Assembly: GCF_036373705.1 (NCBI RefSeq)
Contig: NC_089853.1
Span: forward strand, 4,698,905 to 4,762,904
Direction: 5' to 3'
DNA: 64,000 nucleotides
From: Amia ocellicauda
Taxonomy: Eukaryota; Chordata; Actinopteri; Amiiformes; Amiidae
Shown here: positions 41,201-50,384 of the stretch, piece by piece
How the letters are laid out: each line of letters opens with the position of its first letter
Position numbering within the stretch: position 1 is the stretch's first letter
Notes under the pieces: model-generated
What the model saw: only the letters and a program-made list of their open reading frames with translations
Databases searched by the model: none
Told to the model about the DNA's origin: nothing
Position numbers and translations under genes: made by a program

Positions 41201-43070
41201 CACCATTACACAGGACGGAGTAGGAGGAATGGACTCACCAGTGAAGCATTTGTCCGAGCGCTCAACCCTGACAAAGAAAGCAAACTGTAAACCATCGCAA
41301 GGTCAAGATGACCACAGTATTGTTACCGCATAGGTCAATTGAACCACTTCCTAGGACATTTTGGACAAGCTGGGGGACACAAAGAGAGCCATTCACGAAG
41401 ATGTGAGATCATTGTGGCGCATGTTGAAATATGAGTCAGTGACAAATTACGGGTTTTGTCAGTATATTTTATGCGTAAATGTACAAAACAATGTGATAAT
41501 GAAAACGTCAACAACTGGTCTCCATTGCGATTACTGATTTCCCACCAAATAGAGGTAAAAGACTTCCGCAAAGTGGAGTCAAATGATCCATCATCTGCAA
41601 AAAGCGATTCTGTGATTTCAATGAAATCGATTCTTTAACCAGTTTCGAGGCATTTATTATATGTAACTTTCTGGTGGGACCACGCTCTTGTAGTTTTCAT
41701 AGCTATAGAAGTTACATAGAACCAACTCAAAGTACACATGCAGCTTTGAAAGGATATTTCATCACCTATCAACACAGTATCAATACATGTAATAAAATGT
41801 GCCTGAACAAGAGTGAACTTCATTTTATTTTTCATAAGGCTATTAGCAAACAGCAATATTGCACATCATTCTGAAATCTTTCAGGACAAGTACTGTTGTC
41901 GAGGATTGATTTAAGCTTTTTGTTTGTTTGTTTCAATGTATTAATTTCTGTCGTATTTTAGGACCTCACATTTCATAACCATTCCGTTTTTTTTTTTTAT
42001 ATGATCATAACAGTGTCTTATGAGCATAATCTCTTGTGAACTTTCCAGAAGGTGGCATAAGACTAAGACCTCTGTAGGACATTTATGCAGCTGTGGTAAT
42101 TATTTAAGATTTGTTAAAATACATTTTCAACACTTTATGTGATTTAACAACACGCTGGTATGTTCTCATGCAAACATTCCCTGTTGATCCTGCAGGACGA
42201 TCACATGCAACTGCTGATAAACTGTAAAATCAGTTCTGTTTGAAAAAGTGAATGGTTGCAGAAGCAAGACCATTTAATCCCAAGAACACTTCAAATGTCA
42301 CCGGCTGAAAACGTTGCCTGAAAACACTAATTTGCCATTTAACTCTGGCTTCTTGTTGCGGTGCCATCAATAGCTTTCCAATTTTCCACCAACCAACTTT
42401 TCCCAGTGTTTTTGTTCTCTTGCCTGGCTGTGGTATTTAAAAATGCTTTATCTAATTGGGATTCTGGTGGGTGTATTCTCTTTTGTGCCCATGTTGATGT
42501 TTGACTACGTTTTTTTCTGCCTTGTCAAGTTGGTTCAGTTCCATTAGCTGACGACAGACTCCTACAAAGACCTCTTGGCCTGCAGATCTTGACCTCATAC
42601 CTTATGGCAGTCCTATCACAAATAACCGGCATGCTTGGTGTTCGACAGCTGACAAAAGAGTGGGGATAGCGATGGGTCAACCATCCGACACACGCAGAGA
42701 TCTATCTGTTGAGATTTTTCTTAATATTCCACAAACTGTTGGTTTTCATTACTATTAATATAACTTCTATATCACAGTTTCTGTTCTGTAGAGTTGGAAA
42801 CATACCTAGGCATACTGGCGTCTTAAATTAGACAATTCACAACAACATAACTACCTTGCTAGGATTAATGACGTACCTTCAACAAATACTATGATTTGTT
42901 AAATGTGTGAATATCACAGACTCTCAAACAAGGAGCCAATACTAAAATGAGATTATGTGAAGTATAGGTAGGTATGTAAATAGCTAGCTGGACGGACATG
43001 AATTAGTAAGATAGACTGACCGACCCACCCGCTGACCCAAAGACCAACAGACAGACAGACAGCTAGATAA

Positions 43071-43071
<1 letters not shown>

Positions 43072-43121
<50 letters not shown>
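43072..43121. repeat. (GATA)n microsatellite
   Basis: About 12 GATA units, preceded by a short ACAG repeat. Confidence 0.95.
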
Positions 43122-43471
43122 TACAGTTAGACAGATAGACATGTTTGCGAGTGTGAGTACACAAATGCACACACTTTACTGTAACTTTCAGCATTCACAT
43201 GAATCAACAGTAGCCATAGTTGAATAGGAAGAGTGATATGAGATAAGTGTGTTTGTTAAATACACAGTGGGAGTTAATGACCTGGATAATTTTTTGTTTC
43301 CTCAGCTGCTGAGATAAGAGTTGTGAAACTGATTAAAGTGCATATTCCAATGACTTCCACAGACATCCCATAATGTACTAAATCAAATAAAACACAAACA
43401 CGCAGGGTATATTACTTTTCCAAGAAAATTAGGTGCTATGTATATACACTGTGTTACTAGACCTATGTACA

Positions 43472-43473
<2 letters not shown>

Positions 43474-43542
<69 letters not shown>
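43474..43542. repeat. (CT)n microsatellite
   Basis: About 69 bp of uninterrupted CT dinucleotides, giving a purely polypyrimidine + strand. Confidence 0.95.
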
Positions 43543-43547
<5 letters not shown>

Positions 43548-44507
43548 GTATCTATACAATACTAGTATTAAATATTTGGCTCTAAACTAGCAGCCCCTTT
43601 GTCTGTATATAAGACTGCATTTCAAATGTACATTAAACTCATATTATTATTATCATTATTATTTGACTTCAAATATTATATTATTAATACAGAGTAAGAT
43701 ATATTAAGTGCGCATATTTAAAAAGTTGGCTTTGTTTACTGCAGTTAAAACGCAGACTGTGAAGCAATGTAAAATATTTAAACTCAACCTGGGCTCTGGG
43801 TACATAACTTTCTTTCCACATGCTGTCGCGTAGCCCCGGCGATATTGCATAAGAAGGCACGACTTGGAAAACGTTGGTGCATTAAGTTATGCACCGGTTG
43901 CAGGTCATTTCCACGATTTGTTTTTTCTTTTCTTCTAATTTTATTTTTTTTATTTGAGGTGCAGCGACATCTGGCGACACCAATCCGAATGCGTCACAGC
44001 GCAACAACTAAAAGTTAATTTAGTTAATCACAGAAATCATCTATACATGTCTACAAGAGATGCCATGCACGTTTTCCCTGTAAGATACGCGACGATAACG
44101 TAACTAAATAAACATTTAATTGCATTAATTCAGTACACATTACCCAACTGATGAGAAGATATTAAAAGACACTGCATTCAAGGTTCAGTAAAGCAAAACG
44201 TATTTTGCATTGATGCGTAATTGTCGTTTTAACCAAAAATCGCACAGTACATTAGCTTCAAGTTAAAGGGAATTTGTCCACTCAGGTTTTATTTTTTTTG
44301 TTTTTGTTTTTACATATGGGTTTAATTTTTTAAAATAACCCTTAGCCTACTAATAAATTAACCCCGTATACCAGGGAGACTCAGTGCTTTCTTTTTCTTT
44401 TTCTTTTATCCAACTGCTTAATTGAGCCATTTGTTTGGATTAATTGGTCACAATTTCCATGTGTTCAATGTATCCAGTGATTGATAATTTATGGCGACAT
44501 GTCAAAC

Positions 44508-44553
44508 CTGTAGGATTGCGGCTCTGCAGGAACAGGGTTGGCCGCCCCTGCCG
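44508..44553. mobile_element. Possible solo end of a hAT-type MITE
   Basis: The segment ends in GGGTTGGCCGCCCCTG. Its reverse complement starts CAGGGGCGGCC and resembles the CAGGGGTG-type termini of hAT-like MITEs common in fish. The preceding sequence (GGCTCTGCAGGAACAGG) fits the same group. I could not find the other terminus upstream. Confidence 0.35.
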
Positions 44554-45439
44554 CGTAAAATCCCAGCGCACAGTCCACGGGTGTCAGAGAGGACCACCCC
44601 ACACCATCCAAGAAAAGTCCAGATAGTGTGCATGATCATGGGTTAAGCAGACTGTTATTTATTTGGTCTGTAGTTGGATCAGCCCTTACATTTTTAGTCT
44701 GTACTGGCAGACTTTTCATGAATGGTGATATTGACTTAAAATTACTGTTTAACTTCTTGAATTGAGCGATCAAATATTGAATTGAACAATTCACCAAATT
44801 GCTGCGAGTCGTGTGACGGACACTTTTTTCGCTGTCAGATAAAGGTGAGAGAGAAAAAAACGTGTTGTCGGTGTTAGGTGACCTTCTGCTTTTGCCCAAT
44901 TGGATGCACAGGTAGAACATAGCCTGCCCAATGTGTACTTTACCCCTGAAAGCAAAGGATTTACGCACAGCCCATAAAAGCTTTGGTCCTATTCATATAC
45001 TTTACACAAGCGCTGCGGAGCTTGCATCAAAACGAAAAAGTTGAGGAAGAGTTCAGTTTTAGGATTTCGTTTTTTAAATAGGTTTATTCATAAGTAACCC
45101 AATTTATAACTGACTACGCAAAATAGCCTGTATGTACAATTTGGGAATTGCGCTTTTCAAGCATATAAGAAACAAATATTTAACACACGATGTATTATTT
45201 TTTAATATAAAATATAGGCTTCAAAACGTGTTTGCATTTGCTCTAAATTGTTTTGAAAACTTTTAATTCGCCATTTAAATAGTTGTTCAATTATTTGAAT
45301 GGTAGCTATGACTGGTTTACAAGTATACCTTTGGTACAGTTCAGTTCTTAGATCTAGGTAATTGCTAGGTGAATGAGATTAAATTCTGATATATTTTTAT
45401 TATAATTATTTTAGAAAACATCACTAAAAACGTAATACC

Positions 45440-45600
45440 GCGCGTTTTGGCGCATTTTCAGGCAGATTGCGCATCCATGCGATCACTATAATTGCGCCAG
45501 AATAAGCTGATCCATTGGACTGATAAGGAGCACCTTTAAAAGGCAGGGACTCGCTTGTCTATGGACTGAAGCCCTGTCGGAGAGGACGACGGCTCAGGAG
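45440..45600 (+). promoter_or_regulatory. fgf19: fgf19 core promoter region
   Basis: TTTAAAAG at 45536-45543 is a TATA-like element 108 bp upstream of the ATG. A reversed CCAAT box (ATTGG, 45514-45518) lies 18-22 bp before it. A TTTTGGCGC E2F-like site is at 45445-45453. The arrangement suits a core promoter with a leader of about 80 nt. The start site itself is inferred. Confidence 0.5.
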
Positions 45601-45650
45601 CGCATCGCCTTGCCTTGGCTTCATCTGACACCCCAGGAGAGCCTCTCAAT

Positions 45651-48066
45651 ATGCGGCTCAGTGTTTGCATCACCATTAGCGTGGCAAACCTTTACCTTGC
45701 TCTGGTGGGACACTGTCTCCCTCTGCCCGACCCAGGGCCACACATTTCCAATGGATGGGGCAAACCTGTGCGATTCAGACATCTGTACAGCGCGCACAGG
45801 CACGGGCTGCTCAGCTACCACTTGCAGATCAACCAGGACGGACGAGTGGATGGGACCATTGCCCAGAGTCCATACAGTAAGTGGAAATGATCGGGAATCC
45901 GGGAAGTGAAAGCGTCGGCACATGCAAGGATGTCATGGATTAAAAGTAAAAAAAAAATGTATTGCTGAAAAATCTACTGAGATGATTTTAGTGTAGTTTA
46001 AATGATTAACAAAATCGTTTGACTTTTATGTCTATCCATACTACGGACTACTTGTCATGGTCACTTTAGGGGAAAGTGTAATTGAAGACTCAGCCCAGGT
46101 CAGGGGCTTTTCAGTCGATATATTCTGCTGGGTTGTAACAGTTATTGATAGAGGCGATAGGCGCTCAGCCGTTGGGGAGGTTAGGGAGGAAGATTGTAAT
46201 CATGGACGCAATTATCCTGGATGTAACGTCATCTAAGCGTCTCCACAGTTAAACTTTCTGATTGCCATATTAATTAATTTCATATGTATTTTACAGTTGT
46301 TTTTTGAATACATACATACACATATATATTTGAGAATGAATTAAAAAATACCCTATAGGGTATGATGTTTAATGATATAGTCCTAAAGGTCATGTATTTC
46401 TTCTTACAAATAATATAAATGGTTCTTCATCATCATCACAGTTTTCTTAGAAGAAGAACTACATATTTTATGAGAAACAGACCCATATAACTGCCTAGAC
46501 TCTATGTATTAATAAATTATTGAATCCAAACCTAAATGCTTTTTCTTTTTTAAGGTCTTTTAGAAATACGACCTGTTGACACTGGATTTGTTGTAATTAA
46601 AGGAGTTGCAAGTTCCCAGTATCTCTGTATGGAAGAAAATGGGAAATTGTATGGATCGGTAAGTTACCTAAAGGCCAAACAGTATTCTGACCCAGATGCC
46701 ACACAAATATGATTATATATTGAATTCGAATTGTTTTCATTAGGTCTATTTTCTTGATAGATTTACAATTATTTCAGTTTCACATAAAGAAGCTTGTACT
46801 AGTGGCTGAATTAACCCGTTGATAATAAATACACTTTGCACATGCTTTCAATTTGAGGATCTAAATATTATTAATTAATGACACATCCATTATCAGTCAG
46901 AAATGCATACAATCACACAATTTGGAGAGAACTGCAGAAACGGGTTTTGTTTTGTTTTGGTAACTGAACATTATGCAGGAGGATATCTTTGATCTAAATA
47001 CCATTGGCTATTTCATCCATTGGCCAGAAGTTTGTTCCTCCCCAAACTGGAGCCAAACACAACAGTGAAAACACATTTTACATTTTCGGATCCTTAATTG
47101 CTGGAAAATAATATGTTTTTGAAAGAAACACCTTAAACACAGCTCTGGGTAAACTCCTGCAGTTAACAGGCTGTAGTGATATTGCTAATGCTACCCTGGC
47201 TATGAGCTTTGCTCTGTCCAGTTTTTACCACTGAGAGCGTTTCACTACCTGACTACCTCACATGTCACAGAAACAAGTCAACTCTCTCAGACAATTGCTG
47301 TCTGCACGAGCAATACCAGATAAAAAAGCCAAATGCTTGCTGTCCATCGCTTCTTTTAAACACGAGTGAAAACTACCATCACATCTGATGCACAATGAAG
47401 TTCCATTTATTTACAACTAAATTCACACAGAACTGCAATTGGTGCCCATAATAATTTCTTTGTAAAGGACCAAGAGTCAGTGGTTTGGTGTAAACTCCAG
47501 TTTGACCTGTGTAGCAGGAACAACCTTTGACCACCTGTGGCACATGTTTACCAAGTAAAACCTCAATGAAAGTAAGAGCAATAACAACCTTGCTCCGTCA
47601 ATGGTTCTGTGTACTTTGTCAATATTCCTGTTAGAAGTTAAGGTACACACTTTACAGGGGCACACTATCCATATGCAAGTGTTTTATTCTTGTTCACTGT
47701 GATACTTACTGTCGTCTCTCTCTCTCTCAAAAGCACATATATGCAAAAGATGACTGCTCATTCATCGAGCGCATCCTTCCCGATGGCTATAATGTGTACG
47801 AGTCTGAGAAGTACAAGACTGCAGTGAGTCTGAGCAGCGCCAAACAACGACTGCAGGCCAAAGATAGAGGATTGCCTCCCCTATCTCAGTTCTTGCCCAT
47901 GGTCAGCACCATCCCTGTTGAGCCGATGGACGGTGATATGGAGGACTTTGGGCAAGCGAGTGATCAGGAGCAAGGAGCTTTATCACCCCTGGAAACGGAC
48001 AGTATGGACCCTTTCGGGAATTTATCTCGCATTTTCATGCAGAGCCCCAGTTTCCACATAAGATAA
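45651..48066 (+). CDS. fgf19: Fibroblast growth factor 19
   Basis: Exons 45651-45876, 46555-46658 and 47734-48066 encode 220 aa (human FGF19 is 216). The introns are 678 and 1075 bp. Fgf19 is an endocrine-type FGF that signals through FGFR4/FGFR1c with beta-Klotho. In mammals it controls bile acid synthesis, and in fish embryos it acts in brain, lens and liver development. A signal peptide covers about residues 1-22. Family marks are GPHISNGWGKPVRFRHLY, VVIKGVASSQYLCM, DGYNVYESEKYK and VSLSSAKQR. The heparin-binding loop lacks the usual basic GxxxxGxxT form, as expected for this subfamily. The tail keeps SPLETDSMDPFG and SPSF, the two beta-Klotho contacts of human FGF19. C100 and C118 match the human C102-C120 disulfide. 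The other human pair, C58-C70, is absent. An N206-L-S sequon lies between the two Klotho-binding motifs. Confidence 0.96.
47495..47535. promoter_or_regulatory. Nuclear receptor half-site pair in fgf19 intron 2
   Basis: TTTGACCT (47501-47508) and CCTTTGACC (about 47524-47532) are AGGTCA-type half sites in reverse orientation. The second, with its flank, approaches an HNF4/RXR DR1. In mammals the FXR response element of FGF19 lies in intron 2, the same intron, but it is an IR1, which I do not see here. This is a motif match only. Confidence 0.25.
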
Positions 48067-48790
48067 ATACGATTGTCTTAGAGATAATCAGAAAGTAAAA
48101 CTGAAACTCAGTGGGCCTGCTGCCGTGGGGGAAAAGTGACAATGTTACTGCTCAACAGATTTTGTGATTTAAAACAAGGGGAAACAGATTGTTTACAAAA
48201 GTAACATCCTACAATTCATGACCCAAGAGCACGTGTTTAGCCGGCTTCAGACTTATCCACGATGGGCAATCCCCGTCAAGGACTACGAACAGGACTGTGC
48301 TTTGAACATCTCAGAATCCACTCCTCGTCCACACCGGCTCAGAAGAACATATTTTAAATGTTCCTTGAGCTTTTCTCTTCTCTAAGGTGAAAAAAAAGCA
48401 ATCACAGGCACTTGCTCATTCATGTACTATAGTAATTAAGTTATTTACATAGTTTAGTTGCTACTATATTTATGAACACAAGGTGCAGTTATAGCGCACT
48501 TACATACTCTACATTATAGTAGACACTTCTAAATATAGACTGCTGTAGTTTTTCTACCCTCTCGACTTTTGTACTTCATATGGATGTGTTGTAAATATTG
48601 TGTTGTCAATATGTAAATAGTGCTGTTTGTTAAATGTATTTCTATTTTTATAGAAAGTTATAGACATGACTAAATGTATAAGTTGATTCTCAGTTTGGTA
48701 TTGAGGGACATACACATTGAAATTATGAAAAACATACTTTGAATCTGAGAAAATTAAAATTGCATTTTCTACAAATGATTTTGATATTTA
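48067..48790 (+). other. fgf19: fgf19 3' UTR
   Basis: AT-rich DNA downstream of the stop. Two perfect Pumilio elements (TGTAAATA) occur at 48590-48597 and 48612-48619. The best poly(A) signal is an ATTAAA at 48753-48758, so the end is placed near 48780 with low precision. Confidence 0.55.
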
Positions 48791-49390
48791 GTTTTCCATG
48801 TGGCACAGTCACATTCACAAATATATTGAAATATACTCACTGAAAGTTGTCAATCAAATGGTTTAGCACAGTAACTAAGATGTTACGAATATAATAAGGC
48901 AAATCTTAATAAGGGAATTAATAATACTGTTATTATTTATGACCCAGACCGCTACTGTAGAAGCTGTACAAATTAAATAAATAAGAATACAATGCCTTAA
49001 ACACTTTTCATTTGCATTACACACACACACTAATAATACAATTGCGCCATCACCTGGCATACAGAGGAATTACACTACAATTCCACTAAAAGGAATCCAG
49101 TACAATTCAGATCGGAAATCTTTTGAATAAGGAGAAAAATCCTTTTCAAATAGAAATTTGGTAGGTAGATAATTTCCTTATCAACCCTATGTTACATTTA
49201 AACATGCAAACGTATATTTTCCCCTTGTATAAATTCCATGTATGTTTATATATGTATGCATGTATATATGTATATATTTCTAACTGCTTATAATTAAAAT
49301 TCACTAAATGAAATAAGTAAATGGTTACATCATAAATGGAGTCCACCAGCATAATCACATAGATTTCTTAAACCAGATGTCCAATATCTT
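48791..49390. other. fgf19-lto1 intergenic, left part
   Basis: AT-rich DNA with short TA and CA runs (for example at 49020 and 49250-49275). I see no gene. It borders the Tc1-like remnant on the right and may contain its unrecognised left end. Confidence 0.6.
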
Positions 49391-49394
49391 TGGA

Positions 49395-49840
49395 TCCTGG
49401 ATGATCGGGCTAAAATGGCAACTTTGCAAGAGCTACAGGCTTTTATGACCCAGACTAGTCAAAGTGTGAGAACAATATCCCAAGCGCTCCACAAATCTGT
49501 CCTGTATGGCATGGTGGTAAGAAGGAGGCCATTACTCAGGCAAGCCCACCTGAAACACTCAGAAAATGGGATTGTTTAGTCTAAAGGCAAAGTGTTGTGT
49601 CGGGCACAAACCCAACCCAGTGCATCACCCAAAGATCACCATCCCTGCTGAGAAGCACGGCGGTGCAGCATCATGCTATGGGGATGTGTCTCTGTCTATG
49701 TGGTTCTCATTCGCATGTAAGAAACATAGAGGGGGGATGAATGGAGCAAAGCACAGAGCAGTGCTGCAAGAAAACACAGCCCTCTGCAAGAAAGCTCTAA
49801 ATCCTGTGTTTAAATCAATGGAAGGTAATGCCATTTTAAA
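49395..49840 (+). pseudogene. Decayed Tc1-like transposase fragment
   Basis: Translated pieces match Tc1-family transposase in the right order. First comes a KMATLQELQAFM-type stretch, then SVRTISQALHKSVLYGMVVRRRPLL (about 49450-49540; family form TISRALHKSGLYGRVARRKPLL). After a break come HHPKITIPAEKHGG (about 49635-49665; family form HHPKNTIPTVKHGG) and MNGAKHRAVLQEN (about 49738-49778; family form MDGAKYRAILEEN). The block between the first and second parts, with the first catalytic Asp, is deleted. In-frame stops and a frame change break the rest. The element is old and inactive, and I could not find its terminal repeats. Confidence 0.75.
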
Positions 49841-49974
49841 TGCATGAAACGCGGAGGCATTGACACAGCAAAATGTGAGAAAATGTAACTGGGATGCAGA
49901 CCTCCTACACACAGACACACAACTCAGAGCTGACGTCCCCACAGCAGCGAGCTCTCTTTAAAACAGGAGGGCTG

Positions 49975-50060
49975 CATCACGGCCCACAATGCACGGCGCG
50001 AACAGGAAGACACGCTGTACGCATGCGTCACTGACACCCTGGAGCTGGAAGTGTCCGCTC
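49975..50060 (+). promoter_or_regulatory. lto1: lto1 promoter (ZNF143/NRF1/ETS-type)
   Basis: A GC-richer stretch 60-150 bp upstream of the lto1 start codon. It contains CCCACAATGCACGG (49983-49996), close to the ZNF143/Staf consensus, then an AGGAAG ETS core (about 50002-50007) and CGCATGCGT (50020-50028), close to the NRF1 palindrome. No TATA box is present. This combination is typical of ubiquitous housekeeping promoters, which fits the function of lto1. Confidence 0.5.
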
Positions 50061-50122
50061 GGCTCTCTGTGCCTTTTAATGACAGGCCATTGAACCCGCC
50101 ATTAGCCCGGACATCCAGCAGC

Positions 50123-50216
50123 ATGGCTTCGTCCAGCGCCAGCAGCGACGACCTGTTTGACAGCATTTTGATGGCGGATCACCGGTAGGCTCGGCTTTAA
50201 ACGATACCAGCGGTGC

Positions 50217-50254
<38 letters not shown>

Positions 50255-50322
50255 CCCGCACACGTGGTTACGCACGCCCCAGACCACGTGTGCGGGGTTT
50301 TCACGCACGCACGCACGCACGC

Positions 50323-50384
<62 letters not shown>

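Noticed and set aside
46659-47733. FXR IR1 response element in fgf19 intron 2
   Set aside because: No AGGTCA-N-TGACCT arrangement is visible; only widely spaced half sites occur.
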